Shown one piece after another: positions 1 to 9,651 of a stretch of DNA of 64,000 nt. The notes beneath the pieces are model-generated. The model was not told where the DNA came from. It was given only the letters and a program-made list of their open reading frames with translations, and did no database searches. The stretch is taken from NCBI GenBank assembly GCA_905234735.1, contig CAJOJA010000020.1:16613-80612 (forward strand). The letters are read 5' to 3'. The DNA comes from an uncultured Bacteroidaceae bacterium. Its GTDB lineage: Bacteria > Bacteroidota > Bacteroidia > Bacteroidales > Bacteroidaceae. Position 1 is the first letter of the stretch, and each line of letters begins with the position of its first letter. The translations under genes and the position numbers were made by a program.

Positions 1-987
1 GAGAGCATGCCCACGTCGGCCGCTGTCACTCTGCTTACCAAACTGCAGAACGACGTGCGCTATGCCGAGGGTGAGGTGTTGCATGGTCTGGTCAGCAACA
101 TCGACGTGAAGGACATTCGTGTCAACGAAGTGAATGCATACGTCGTGCCCAGTGCTCAGACCGTGGTTCAGGGCGGTCGCTTCACAGCTCAGATTTTCAT
201 GGCTGCCGTGGATACCACTAACCGCCCCACCATCTATGTAGGCGGAAAGGAGATTAAGAGCGATCATGGTATCTATGAGACCATTTGCAATACGACAGGC
301 GACTTCACCCTGACGGGTTGGATCGAGACGCTGAACGGTAGTGGCGAAAAAGTGCGCCGCGACTTCCAGCAGAAGTACACCGTCATTCCTCCCTCAGCCA
401 CCGTCAGCGCTGACATCATGAACGTACTGTATGCCGGATACGACAACCCCATGAGCGTTAGTGTGCCAGGTGTTCCCAGCAGCCGACTGCAGGTGAGCAT
501 GACGGGAGGTTCGTTTACCCAGAAGGGCGACGGCAAGTACATAGCCCGTCCCACCAATGTGGGTGGTGAGGCTGTGGTGACCGTTGCAGCCCAGACCGAA
601 GGTCGTGTGCAGGAGATGGGCAAGTTCACCTTCCGTGTGCGCAAGTTGCCCGACCCGACAGCATACATACCTGTGGGCGACGACCATGTGATGGGAGGTA
701 AGATTTCGAAGCAGAACTTGATGGCCATGACCAACCTGGGTGCAGCCATCGACGATGGACTGCTGAACATCCCCTTCTCGGTAAATGGCTTCGAGATGGT
801 CTTCTACGACAATATGGGTAATGCCGTTCCCGAGATTGCCCAAAGCAGCGAGTTCACTCTGCGTCAGAAGAACATGATTAGGCAGTTGAACCGTGGCAAG
901 CGATTCTACATTTCGAAGATTCGTGCCGTAGGTCCTGATGGCATCGAGCGTACGCTGAACGGTGCCATGGAAGTGATTGTCAACTAA
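1..987 (+). CDS. gldM: GldM/PorM, type IX secretion motor protein (C-terminal part)
   Basis: This is the last 328 codons of a gene that begins before the window; the frame is already open at base 1, so the ATG at 7 is internal. GldM is a single-pass inner-membrane protein whose periplasmic domains reach the GldKN ring and, with GldL, drive type IX secretion. Support: the opening segment MPTSAAVTLLTKLQNDVRYA matches the conserved GldM region following its first transmembrane segment, and the remainder is beta-rich without hydrophobic segments, as expected of stacked periplasmic domains. The gene directly after it is gldN, the usual order K-L-M-N. Identification rests on recalled family features and synteny; the missing N-terminus prevents checking the membrane helix. 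Confidence 0.9.
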   Translation, partial: ESMPTSAAVTLLTKLQNDVRYAEGEVLHGLVSNIDVKDIRVNEVNAYVVPSAQTVVQGGRFTAQIFMAAVDTTNRPTIYVGGKEIKSDHGIYETICNTTGDFTLTGWIETLNGSGEKVRRDFQQKYTVIPPSATVSADIMNVLYAGYDNPMSVSVPGVPSSRLQVSMTGGSFTQKGDGKYIARPTNVGGEAVVTVAAQTEGRVQEMGKFTFRVRKLPDPTAYIPVGDDHVMGGKISKQNLMAMTNLGAAIDDGLLNIPFSVNGFEMVFYDNMGNAVPEIAQSSEFTLRQKNMIRQLNRGKRFYISKIRAVGPDGIERTLNGAMEVIVN

Positions 988-1032
988 AAGAGAATAGAGA
1001 ATAAGATAAAAATGAGATAAAAGATAAAAGTT

Positions 1033-2130
1033 ATGAAGCGTATAGCATTTTTAATTTTTAGTTTTTCATTTTTAATTGCGACGCAGACGGTGTTGGCCCA
1101 ACCTGCCAAACGGCGAACGACAACCAGCAATGCTGCTGCGCAGAAGGGAACACAGACCATTACGGACAGAGCATCGCTGATGTTCCCCACCAGTGCTGAT
1201 ATGCCGGAGGACGTGGTATGGCGTCGCGACATCTATCGTCAGCTCGACCTGATGGCCGACAAGAATGCACCCCTGTATTATCCTGTGGAACCTAATGAGC
1301 AGCAGGTGAACCTCTTCACCTACCTCTTCCGACTTTTTCTGACAGGACGCATACAGGCCTATACGTACAAACTGGACGGAAATGAGTCGTTTGCCGAGAA
1401 AGACCGTGTGACGGACGTGAAGGAGATTCTCGACCGCTACTATATCTACTACGAGGAGAACAACGGCAAGTACACCGTGGCCGATAACGATGTGCCCTCG
1501 GCCAACGTGAAGCGCTACTATATCAAAGAATGCAGCTACTTCGACCAGCGCACCGGTACGTACAAGGCTAAGGTGACAGCCCTGTGCCCCGTGCTCATCG
1601 AGGACGACGGTTTCGGCGATAGCGGTGCCGTTACACCGAAACCCCTCTTCTGGTTGAAGTACGATGACATTGCTCCCTATCTGAGCCGTCTGCCCATCAT
1701 GGCATCGAACCTGAACAATGTGACAAACATGACAGCTGACGACTATTTTACCATGAACCGTTATGAAGGGAAAATCTATAAGACGGCCAATATGCAGGGT
1801 CGAGTGCTGGTAAACGAGACCGACACCGCCAAGGTGACTGCCGAACAGGAGCGCATCGAAAAACAGTTGGAGGCCTTCGAGCAGAATATCTGGCATCATA
1901 AGGAAAAGACTGATACACTGGACAGCGTGGCCGTGGCCGACCCCAAAGCTAAGACCGTGAGGCGTCGTCCAACCACCTCTGACGCTACTTCAAAAACTTC
2001 GGCCAAGGAGAAACAGGTGAAGAGCGGTAGCTCGCGACGTTCCAATTCCAGTGCGACGACCAAGGAGAAGAAGACGAAGACGAGGAGCGGTTCAGCTCCA
2101 GCCGCCAGTGTACGCAAACAGCGACGTTAA
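1033..2130 (+). CDS. gldN: GldN/PorN, type IX secretion ring component
   Basis: Encodes 365 residues. GldN is a periplasmic protein that forms the outer-membrane-associated ring with the lipoprotein GldK. Visible: a signal peptide (residues 1-22, ending VLAQ), a GldN core with the family-like segments VVWRRDIYRQLDL and NLFTYLFRLFLTGRIQAY, and a lysine/arginine/serine-rich low-complexity tail from about residue 303 to the end. The start is chosen because the signal peptide begins there; 45 nt of A-rich short repeats separate it from gldM. No Shine-Dalgarno is seen, normal for Bacteroidota. Likely cotranscribed with gldM. The basic tail is longer than I would expect for the core family, and its role is unknown. 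Confidence 0.92.
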   Translation: MKRIAFLIFSFSFLIATQTVLAQPAKRRTTTSNAAAQKGTQTITDRASLMFPTSADMPEDVVWRRDIYRQLDLMADKNAPLYYPVEPNEQQVNLFTYLFRLFLTGRIQAYTYKLDGNESFAEKDRVTDVKEILDRYYIYYEENNGKYTVADNDVPSANVKRYYIKECSYFDQRTGTYKAKVTALCPVLIEDDGFGDSGAVTPKPLFWLKYDDIAPYLSRLPIMASNLNNVTNMTADDYFTMNRYEGKIYKTANMQGRVLVNETDTAKVTAEQERIEKQLEAFEQNIWHHKEKTDTLDSVAVADPKAKTVRRRPTTSDATSKTSAKEKQVKSGSSRRSNSSATTKEKKTKTRSGSAPAASVRKQRR

Positions 2131-2136
2131 ATCTAT

Positions 2137-2727
2137 ATGCCTATGAAACGTTTATTTACTATTTTGTTAGTAGCAGCTTTCTCATTCCATGCAGCTGCCG
2201 ACAAGCCTTGGAAACTTGGAGTAGAAGGTGGCGTAAGCCTGAGCAAGGTAAGTGCAAAAAGTGAGGTCCTGTCGTCCGACAATCGTGTCGGATGGTTTGT
2301 GGGTCCGAAAATCAAGTTTAAGGTTCCCGTTCTCGGATTTGGCTGTGATGCTGCAGTGCTTTATCGCTACAATGACGTGAAATACCTGTCGACGGACAAC
2401 AACTATTACAAGAACACGGCCCATATGCTTGCCGTGCCCGTTAACTTGCGCTACGACTTCAGTCTTGGCAAAGTTCTGGGCATATACATTGCCACAGGCC
2501 CACAGTTTAACTGGACCATGAAGGAGAAGGTGTCTGATGCCAATGTTAAGGATATGATAGACCTTCGCGACTATTATTTCGACTGGAATGCAGGCGCGGG
2601 TATCGAATTGTTTAAGCATCTTCAGATTGGTGTCAATTACAACTTCCCCTTGAAGGACATGGGAAAGGTGAATAATGTTAAACTGAAGGGGCAAACATGG
2701 AATGCTCGGGTAGCCTATATCTTCTAG
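2137..2727 (+). CDS. Small outer-membrane beta-barrel protein (PorT-like family)
   Basis: Encodes 196 residues: a signal peptide (about 1-21) followed by alternating beta-strand patterns typical of 8-stranded barrels, starting WKLGVEGGVSLSKVSAKSE and ending in an aromatic residue (ARVAYIF), the usual outer-membrane insertion signal. It matches the general PorT/OMP_b-brl type of Bacteroidota barrel, but I cannot say that it is PorT itself. A second ATG at 2143 (MKR...) is an equally good start. It lies 6 nt after gldN, so it is probably in the same transcript and may serve the type IX machinery; that link is inference from position only. Confidence 0.75.
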   Translation: MPMKRLFTILLVAAFSFHAAADKPWKLGVEGGVSLSKVSAKSEVLSSDNRVGWFVGPKIKFKVPVLGFGCDAAVLYRYNDVKYLSTDNNYYKNTAHMLAVPVNLRYDFSLGKVLGIYIATGPQFNWTMKEKVSDANVKDMIDLRDYYFDWNAGAGIELFKHLQIGVNYNFPLKDMGKVNNVKLKGQTWNARVAYIF

Positions 2728-5243
2728 CAGATGTAGTCCTACCTTTGCCGCTGGCTGCAACCTACACGTACCGAATTCCCGAAATGTTTCGGGAGAAGGT
2801 GTGTGTAGGCTGTCGCGTTGTTGTACCTTTTGGAACAAAGAAACTGTATTCGGCCATCGTCGTGCAGATTCGCCAGGATGTACCGCCCGAGGACTACCCA
2901 CTGAAGGAGGTCATCGACCTCATGGATGAGGCTCCGATAATGCTTCCTGCCCAGTTGTGGCTGTGGCGTTGGATTGCCGACTATTACCTCTGCACCCTGG
3001 GCGAGGTCTACAAGGCCGCCTTGCCCAGTGGGTTGAAGTTGGAAAGTGAGAGCCTGGTGGTCTACAACCCAGACTACGATGAAGGCGAACCTCTCTCCCG
3101 CACTGAGCAGACAGTGCTCGACCTGATGGAACGCTTGCGTGAACAGCGGGTGCAGGATCTGCAGAAGGCGTTGGATGCCCAAATGGTAGATGCTAAAAGA
3201 TTAAATGGGAAATCTCCGAATGTCCTGCCCATCGTGAAGCGTCTGCTCGAGAAGGGTGCTCTAATGATGCACGAGGAATTAAGACGCAACTATCGCCCCC
3301 GATTGGTTCACTGCGTGCGACTCGCTGAGGCCTTCTTCGATGAAGGACGGCTTAATCTGCTCTTTGAAGAGCTCGATCGGGCGCAGAAACAGAAAGACCT
3401 CTTGCTCCGCTATCTCGACCTTTCGAAGGCCAGTGCTGCCCTGACGTTGCAAAATGCGTCTCTGCTGGTGGAACTGGAGAAGCAAACCCTGATGGAGGGT
3501 CAAAGCGAGGCCGCCTTTAAGGGACTTAAGGACCGTGGCGTGTTGGAGGTCTACGAACGCGAAGTGTCAAGATTGGAGGGGCAAGGGGCTGGGAGCAAGG
3601 GGCAAAAGGACTGTGCAATCTCCTTGCCGCTTTCTCCCGCTCAACAGCTTGCCTATGCTGAGATACAGTCTGTCTTTGACGAGCATGATGTCTGTCTGCT
3701 TCATGGCGTGACATCGAGTGGTAAGACCGAGGTTTATATTCGTCTGATTCAGGAACAGATAGACCGTGGGCAACAAGTGCTGTACCTCTTGCCCGAAATC
3801 GTTCTTACAGCTCAACTGGTCGAGCGCCTGAAGCGTGTCTTCGGCAGTCGTCTGGGTGTTTATCACTCCAAATATCCTGATGCTGAACGAGTGGAAGTTT
3901 GGCAGAAACAACTTTCCGACAGTCCTTATGACATCATTGTTGGCGTACGTTCTTCTATATTCCTGCCCTTCCAGCGGTTGGGACTGGTCATTGTCGACGA
4001 GGAGCATGAGACATCTTTCAAACAGCAAGACCCTTCGCCGCGTTATCATGCACGCAATGTGGCACTGGTGCTCGCCCGGAAGGCCGGAGCTAAGACATTG
4101 CTGGGCACGGCGACTCCGTCCCTGGAGTCGTATTATAATGCCCAGACGGGACGATACGGGTTGGTTACCCTCTCCGAGCGCTATGGTCAGGTTCGGCTGC
4201 CCCGCATCGAAGTTGTGGACTTGCGCGACCGTCGCCGTCGCAAGGAGATGAAAGGCCCTTTCTCCACAGACCTGATTCGAGCCATGCGCGAGGCGTTGGA
4301 ACGGCGCGAGCAAGTCATCCTTTTCCAGAACCGTCGCGGCTATGCCCCTCAGATGGAGTGCCAGACGTGTGGTTGGAATCCTCGTTGTACGCAGTGCGAC
4401 GTCACCCTCACCCTGCACAAGACTTCGGGGCGCATGACCTGCCACTACTGCGGTGCCACCTATCCCATACCCGAACGCTGTCCGCAGTGCGAGGGGCACG
4501 AACTTTACGGAGTGGGGTATGGTACGGAGCGCATTGAGGACGACATCCGTCAACTCTTCCCCCAGGCACGCATCAGCCGCATGGACCTCGATACCACTCG
4601 CAGCCGTTTGGCTTACGAACGTATCATCAGTGACTTCCAGCATGGACGTACCGACATTCTTGTTGGTACCCAAATGGTAACGAAAGGCCTGGATTTCGAG
4701 CGCGTCAGTGTCGTGGGCATTCTGAATGCCGACACCATGCTCAATCAACCCGACTTCCGTAGCTATGAACGGTCTTTCCAGATGCTCAGCCAGGTTGCTG
4801 GTCGGGCGGGTCGTCGCAATCGGCAGGGACTGGTTATTCTGCAGACAAAGTCCCCCGAACTCAGTGTCGTCCGACAGGTCGTCCGCAACGACTATCCCTC
4901 GCTTTATAAGGAGCAGACGGAGGAACGCCACGCTTTCCACTATCCGCCCTTCAGTCGGTTGGTCAGCATCATTATCAAGCATCGCGACCCGCACACGGTT
5001 GAGACTCTGGCACGTGATATGGCCACCCTTCTGCGTCGTATATTCGGTTCCCGTGTGCTGGGGCCGGACACTCCCGCTGTAGGGCGTGTACAATTGCTTT
5101 ATATCCGTAAACTGATGTTGAAGGTCGAAGTCACGGCCTCCATGTCGGAGGCACGACAAAGACTGCGGCAGATTCAGGATTATCTCCTTTCCCTGCCGCA
5201 GTATCGCTCAGCACAGATTGTCTACGACGTAGACCCCGTGTAG
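2697..5243 (+). CDS. priA: Primosomal replication helicase PriA
   Basis: 848 residues; a 3'-to-5' superfamily 2 helicase that reloads the replisome at stalled forks. Visible: the N-terminal DNA-binding start (ADVVLPLPLAATYTYRIP), Walker A GVTSSGKTE with Lys343, DEEH box from Asp434, eight zinc-binding cysteines (555, 558, 564, 567, 582, 585, 595, 598), and the late motifs VGTQMVTKGLDF and QVAGRAGRR. The chosen ATG lies inside the previous gene (31-nt overlap), giving 9 extra residues before the conserved N-terminus. Odd: between the N-terminal part and the helicase (nt about 3577-3614) sits a Gly/Gln/Lys-rich stretch encoded by a G-rich short repeat, which looks like an in-frame low-complexity insertion. 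Confidence 0.96.
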   Translation: MECSGSLYLLADVVLPLPLAATYTYRIPEMFREKVCVGCRVVVPFGTKKLYSAIVVQIRQDVPPEDYPLKEVIDLMDEAPIMLPAQLWLWRWIADYYLCTLGEVYKAALPSGLKLESESLVVYNPDYDEGEPLSRTEQTVLDLMERLREQRVQDLQKALDAQMVDAKRLNGKSPNVLPIVKRLLEKGALMMHEELRRNYRPRLVHCVRLAEAFFDEGRLNLLFEELDRAQKQKDLLLRYLDLSKASAALTLQNASLLVELEKQTLMEGQSEAAFKGLKDRGVLEVYEREVSRLEGQGAGSKGQKDCAISLPLSPAQQLAYAEIQSVFDEHDVCLLHGVTSSGKTEVYIRLIQEQIDRGQQVLYLLPEIVLTAQLVERLKRVFGSRLGVYHSKYPDAERVEVWQKQLSDSPYDIIVGVRSSIFLPFQRLGLVIVDEEHETSFKQQDPSPRYHARNVALVLARKAGAKTLLGTATPSLESYYNAQTGRYGLVTLSERYGQVRLPRIEVVDLRDRRRRKEMKGPFSTDLIRAMREALERREQVILFQNRRGYAPQMECQTCGWNPRCTQCDVTLTLHKTSGRMTCHYCGATYPIPERCPQCEGHELYGVGYGTERIEDDIRQLFPQARISRMDLDTTRSRLAYERIISDFQHGRTDILVGTQMVTKGLDFERVSVVGILNADTMLNQPDFRSYERSFQMLSQVAGRAGRRNRQGLVILQTKSPELSVVRQVVRNDYPSLYKEQTEERHAFHYPPFSRLVSIIIKHRDPHTVETLARDMATLLRRIFGSRVLGPDTPAVGRVQLLYIRKLMLKVEVTASMSEARQRLRQIQDYLLSLPQYRSAQIVYDVDPV

Positions 5244-5247
5244 GTAT

Positions 5248-5832
5248 TTATTCCGTGGTAATGGCTGTTCCGGTGTAGGTGAAGTTGATGGCCTTCGAAT
5301 AGTCGTCTTCTTCTGTGCCTTGGAAGTAGAGTGTCATGTTCAAGGTGATGCTACCCGAAGTAGCCTGTGCTTTCTCGATGTATAGATTGGCTGCGGTGTA
5401 GGTGATGCCGTTGTAGACAATGTTGCCATCGATGCTGCTATTCTCGCCGATGCTCATTGATGTGTATGACTGGTCGGCAGCGGTTGTCATGGTCAGGTTG
5501 TAGATGGAGATTTGGTTCACCGTCACGGCTCCGTCGGTGTAGGGGGACAGGGTCAGTGTGCCGGTGGTGCTGCTCTTCAACTGCACGGTCATGTTTGTGA
5601 GTTGCGTGTTTTTGTTTTCGTTTATGTAGCGCCACTCGCTGGTACTATACTTGCCGTTCAATGATTGGCTGGTGGCCGTGCCTGTGTAGGTGTAGGTCTG
5701 GCCTGTGTTGAAAAGGTTGCCGATGACAGTGTCGATGATTTGCTGTAGCGTTTCGCTGTTGCAACTGGTGGTAACTAAGCCCGTGCCCAGCATGGCCAGT
5801 ACGAGCAATGCGCTTTTGAATAGCTTTTTCAT
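5248..5832 (-). CDS. Predicted lipoprotein of unknown function
   Basis: 194 residues. The N-terminus is a lipoprotein signal (MKKLFKSALLVLAMLGTGLVTTSC) with the lipid-anchored Cys at residue 24. The rest is rich in Thr, Ser and Tyr with regular strand-like patterns (TYTYTGTATSQSLNGKYS, INFTYTGTAITTE), suggesting a beta-barrel such as a calycin-like fold; I do not recognise a specific family. It is convergent with priA, the two stop codons being only 4 nt apart, with no clear terminator between them. No TAnnTTTG promoter is evident just upstream. Confidence 0.7.
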   Translation of the reverse strand: MKKLFKSALLVLAMLGTGLVTTSCNSETLQQIIDTVIGNLFNTGQTYTYTGTATSQSLNGKYSTSEWRYINENKNTQLTNMTVQLKSSTTGTLTLSPYTDGAVTVNQISIYNLTMTTAADQSYTSMSIGENSSIDGNIVYNGITYTAANLYIEKAQATSGSITLNMTLYFQGTEEDDYSKAINFTYTGTAITTE

Positions 5833-5887
5833 AATTTTAAGTTTTTGTTTTTGTAAATTTATGATTATTGTTTTTACCTGTTTATTC

Positions 5888-7957
5888 TCAATTCTTCAAC
5901 TCGGGATAACTGATGCGGGTATGGTAGATGGTCATGAGTTTCTGGCGGAGTACCTGCTTGGCTGTGGCAATGTCCTGGAAGGTTATCGGACAGTGGGCAA
6001 AGTAGCCTTCGCTGACCTGGCTGTCGATGATGCGGTCTACCAACGTTCCGATGCTCTCCTCGGTGTATTCGGGCAGACTGCGGCTGGCGGCCTCCACAGA
6101 GTCGGACATCATGAGTATGGCCTGTTCGATGGTAGATGGGTTGGGCCCGGGGTAGGTAAAGAAACTCTCGTCAATCTCCAGCAGGGGATTCTCGTTCTTG
6201 TACTTCACGTAGAAGTATTTGGCCTTGCTGGTGCCGTGGTGTGTGGCGATGAACTGACGGATGACGTCGGGCAACTGATATTTCTCGGCCAATTGGAGAC
6301 CTTGTTTAACATGGTTGATGATGATTTGTGCACTCTTCACATACGAGAGGTTGTCGTGTGGGTTCTTGCCGTTCTGATTTTCGGTGAAGAACACGGGTGC
6401 CGAGAGCTTGCCGATGTCGTGATACAGTGCGCCGGTACGTACCAACTGGCTCTTAGCTCCCAGGTTGTTGGCCACCTCGGCAGCGAGGTTGGCTACTTGT
6501 AGTGAATGCTGGAAGGTGCCGGGAGCCTCCTCGGAGAGCCGACGCAGTATCTCGTTGTTTGTGTTGGAGAGTTCCACCAACGTCACGCTGGAGGTGAAGC
6601 GGAACAGTCGTTCGAAGGGTATAAGCAGCAGGTAACTAATGAGCAGGAACAAACCATTCATCGTGATATAGATATAGGTTCCGTAGTCGTATCTCTCGCT
6701 TTCGGTGCTCACCACGCTCATGCGTATGAGCTCGAAACAGAGATGACAGAGCAGGGATACCATGATGACAATAATGACCGCACGGAAGAGCTCGCTGCGT
6801 TCCGAAAGTTGGCGCAGACTATAGATGGCCACCAAACCAGCCACCAGTTGCAACACGATAAACTCGAATACGGCGGGTACGACAATGGCTGAAAGCAAAA
6901 TGCTGATAACGTGGCAGATATAGGCCGTCCGGGAATCGAGAAATACGCGTAGGAAGATGGGAGTCAGACAGTAGGGGATGAGGTAAACGGAAAGAAAACT
7001 GTTGCGCACTATAGCATAGGTGGCCAGAGGGAAGACCAGGGTGAGGAGGCTGATGAGCAGACAGGTGCGACTGCGTTGGATGTAGTCGCTGCGGAATTGG
7101 TTGAAGAAGACCACCAGGCTGATAAGCAGAATGAGGACATAGAGGAACTGTCCGGCCAGCTGACTATACTTCTCACTGGCTGACTGTTTGCGTCCCTCCA
7201 TGTAGGTCTGCATAGAGCGCAGGATGTTGTATGCCTTTTCATCCACGATATCGCCCTGGTCGATGATGCGTTGTCCAGCCATAACCTCGCCTGAATAGCG
7301 TACCAGTTGCTTCTCGATGTTCTCAAGTTGCGAATCCGAGCGTTCCTTGTCAAAAATGAGGTTGGACACGATGAAACGGTCAAGTTTGCAATGCTGCAAA
7401 ATGCTTCGTTGGAAGTGCAGCGAGTCTTGTTCGTCTACCAAAAACTTGTAGGCTGTCTGTGGCGTGAACACATCGGCCAAGGCCATCGTGTTGCCCATGT
7501 TCTGAAGCGAAACGATGATGCCCGTAACCTGTTCGTTACGCATACGTCGGTAGTCGTCAGAAGATAGAATGCCCGTTTGATAGATATGTAACAACTTGCT
7601 GATGATATGAGCCCGATAGGAGGCGGGGGTACTGGCACGTAGTTCCCGGTCGAATGCGTTTCGGAATGCCGTTAGCTGCTGCGTTTCCACCTCTGCGTTT
7701 ATCTTGTAAATGGGACGGTAAAGCTGTCTCAGACTATCCTGCTCGGCTTGCAATTGTTCCTCTGCCTTCAGGATGGGGAAATTTTCCTTGGCGATGACGG
7801 TGCCGTAGTTCCAGGGACTTCCTTTTTTAAAGTCCAGATTCATCTGGCGACCACGAGGCATAAAGAAAACCAGTACTGTAGTTGCGACAATGATGGCCAA
7901 TGTGCGGTAGATATATCCGCGAGTCGTAATTTGATTGTAATGGTTAAACCGGCTCAT
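5888..7957 (-). CDS. 7TM-HD (HDIG) family phosphohydrolase, PgpH-like
   Basis: 689 residues. Layout: one N-terminal transmembrane segment (about 15-35), a large extracytoplasmic 7TMR-HDED-type domain, seven transmembrane helices (roughly 270-450) and a cytoplasmic HD domain with HDIGK at residues 513-517 and an earlier conserved His ([15 protein letters not shown]). Known PgpH proteins of this architecture hydrolyse the second messenger c-di-AMP; that activity is inferred here. The gene is transcribed away from gltX from a promoter at 7999-8006. Length and domain order agree with the family. The substrate is not proven by sequence. Confidence 0.9.
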   Translation of the reverse strand: MSRFNHYNQITTRGYIYRTLAIIVATTVLVFFMPRGRQMNLDFKKGSPWNYGTVIAKENFPILKAEEQLQAEQDSLRQLYRPIYKINAEVETQQLTAFRNAFDRELRASTPASYRAHIISKLLHIYQTGILSSDDYRRMRNEQVTGIIVSLQNMGNTMALADVFTPQTAYKFLVDEQDSLHFQRSILQHCKLDRFIVSNLIFDKERSDSQLENIEKQLVRYSGEVMAGQRIIDQGDIVDEKAYNILRSMQTYMEGRKQSASEKYSQLAGQFLYVLILLISLVVFFNQFRSDYIQRSRTCLLISLLTLVFPLATYAIVRNSFLSVYLIPYCLTPIFLRVFLDSRTAYICHVISILLSAIVVPAVFEFIVLQLVAGLVAIYSLRQLSERSELFRAVIIVIMVSLLCHLCFELIRMSVVSTESERYDYGTYIYITMNGLFLLISYLLLIPFERLFRFTSSVTLVELSNTNNEILRRLSEEAPGTFQHSLQVANLAAEVANNLGAKSQLVRTGALYHDIGKLSAPVFFTENQNGKNPHDNLSYVKSAQIIINHVKQGLQLAEKYQLPDVIRQFIATHHGTSKAKYFYVKYKNENPLLEIDESFFTYPGPNPSTIEQAILMMSDSVEAASRSLPEYTEESIGTLVDRIIDSQVSEGYFAHCPITFQDIATAKQVLRQKLMTIYHTRISYPELKN

Positions 7958-7998
7958 TTTCTTATGGGTTCACTATGCATAATGCATGATATTGCATG

Positions 7999-8006
7999 CA
8001 AAGTTA
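7999..8006 (-). promoter_or_regulatory. -7 promoter element for the HD phosphohydrolase
   Basis: On the minus strand this reads TAACTTTG, a perfect TAnnTTTG Bacteroidota -7 box, 41 nt ahead of the start codon at 7957. It is divergent from the gltX promoter. Confidence 0.6.
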
Positions 8007-8050
8007 CAAAAACATATCCTATTCTTGACCCACAATTCACTTTTTTTTTG

Positions 8051-8058
8051 TATTTTTG
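8051..8058 (+). promoter_or_regulatory. -7 promoter element for gltX-waaA
   Basis: TATTTTTG fits TAnnTTTG, 25 nt before the gltX start. A T-run ending in TTTG lies directly upstream, too close for an ideal -33 box. Confidence 0.5.
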
Positions 8059-8083
8059 TGCTCACTATTATGAATATTATATT

Positions 8084-9649
8084 ATGAACAGTGAATTAAG
8101 GAAAGTTAGGGTGAGATTCGCCCCGAGCCCCACAGGGCCTCTGCATATCGGTGGTGTGCGCACTGCCTTGTATAATTATCTTTTTGCCCGTCAGCACGGT
8201 GGGCAGATGATTTTCCGTATCGAAGATACCGACTCTACACGCTTTGTACCTGGAGCCGAGGAATATATCATCGAGGCTTTCAAATGGTTAGGTATTCAGT
8301 TTGACGAAGGTGTCAGTTATGGTGGCGACTATGGCCCATACCGCCAAAGCGAGCGTCGCGATATCTACAAGCAATATGTTCAGCAACTTCTGGACAACGA
8401 CAAGGCCTACATTGCCTTCGATACGCCAGAGGAACTGGAACAGAAGCGTAGTGAGATAGAGAACTTCCAGTATGATGCCCGTACGCGCGGCATGATGCGC
8501 AATTCGCTGACCTTGCCCAAGGAGGAGGTCGACAGACTGATTCGGGAAGGCCACCAGTATGTCGTGCGTTTCAAGATTGAGCCGGGCGAGGATGTACATG
8601 TTGATGACCTCATCCGTGGCGATGTGGTGATAAACAGCAGTATTCTTGACGATAAGGTGCTCTTCAAGAGTGCCGACCAACTGCCTACCTACCATTTGGC
8701 CAATATCGTCGACGACCATCTGATGGAGGTCAGCCATGTGATTCGTGGCGAGGAGTGGTTGCCCAGCGCTCCGCTTCACGTGTTGCTCTATCGCGCTTTC
8801 GGCTGGCAGGACACCATGCCCCGCTTTGCCCATCTGCCTCTTCTGCTGAAACCTGTTGGCAACGGGAAACTGAGCAAGCGCGACGGAGACCGCCTGGGGT
8901 TCCCCGTCTTTCCGTTGGAGTGGCACGACCCCAAGTCGGGCGAGGTGAGTAGCGGTTATCGCGAAAAGGGCTACTTGCCCCAGGCTGTGGTGAATTTCCT
9001 GGCCCTGCTGGGTTGGAATCCGGGCAACGACCAGGAGGTGATGGCAATGGACGAGATGATTCGTCTCTTCGACCTTTCGAAGTGTTCGAAGAACGGTGCC
9101 AAGTTCGACTATGTGAAGGCCGCGTGGTTCAACCATCAGTACCTCTTGCAGCAACCCGACGAAGCCTGGGTACCCGAGTTCGACAAGTTGCTGAGGGAAC
9201 AGGGCATTACCTGCACGGCCGAGAAGGAAGCCGAAGTGGTGAGGATGATGAAGCTGAAGGTCATCGAATACACCGATGGCGAGGGCAATAAGAAAAAGCG
9301 CAACGTAAGTTTTGTTAGCGACTTATGGCCCCTAACGCGCTTCTTCTTCGTGGCTCCAACGACGTTTGACTGTGAGGACAAGTTTATCCGCAAAAATTGG
9401 AAGGAAAACTCAAAGGATGAGATGCAGCAGTTCATGGAAGTTCTGAAGACGGTTGAAGACTTCTCAGTAGAGGGACAGAAAGCTATCGTTGACCCCTGGA
9501 CCGAACAGACGGGTATCCGTCCCTGGAATGCATGGCGCATCTGTCTGGTGGGTGCCGGACAGGGCCCCGATATGTATGAGCTGGCCGCCTTCCTCGGTAA
9601 GGAGGAAACTCTGCGCCGTATGCAGTTTGCCATCGAAACGCTGGGCTGA
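8084..9649 (+). CDS. gltX: Glutamyl-tRNA synthetase
   Basis: 521 residues; class I aminoacyl-tRNA synthetase charging tRNA-Glu. The HIGH-type motif is [17 protein letters not shown] (His21) and the KMSKS-type motif is KLSKR at residues 262-266. The longer open frame reaching back to 7748 is not used: the conserved synthetase N-terminus ([17 protein letters not shown]) begins a few residues after the ATG at 8084, and a promoter sits just before it. The following waaA starts 2 nt after the stop, so the two are surely cotranscribed. Length is normal. Confidence 0.97.
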   Translation: MNSELRKVRVRFAPSPTGPLHIGGVRTALYNYLFARQHGGQMIFRIEDTDSTRFVPGAEEYIIEAFKWLGIQFDEGVSYGGDYGPYRQSERRDIYKQYVQQLLDNDKAYIAFDTPEELEQKRSEIENFQYDARTRGMMRNSLTLPKEEVDRLIREGHQYVVRFKIEPGEDVHVDDLIRGDVVINSSILDDKVLFKSADQLPTYHLANIVDDHLMEVSHVIRGEEWLPSAPLHVLLYRAFGWQDTMPRFAHLPLLLKPVGNGKLSKRDGDRLGFPVFPLEWHDPKSGEVSSGYREKGYLPQAVVNFLALLGWNPGNDQEVMAMDEMIRLFDLSKCSKNGAKFDYVKAAWFNHQYLLQQPDEAWVPEFDKLLREQGITCTAEKEAEVVRMMKLKVIEYTDGEGNKKKRNVSFVSDLWPLTRFFFVAPTTFDCEDKFIRKNWKENSKDEMQQFMEVLKTVEDFSVEGQKAIVDPWTEQTGIRPWNAWRICLVGAGQGPDMYELAAFLGKEETLRRMQFAIETLG

Positions 9650-9651
9650 CG

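Noticed and set aside
7748..8083. N-terminal extension of gltX in the same open frame
   Set aside because: It overlaps the divergent gene and both promoters, and the synthetase N-terminus starts at the later ATG.
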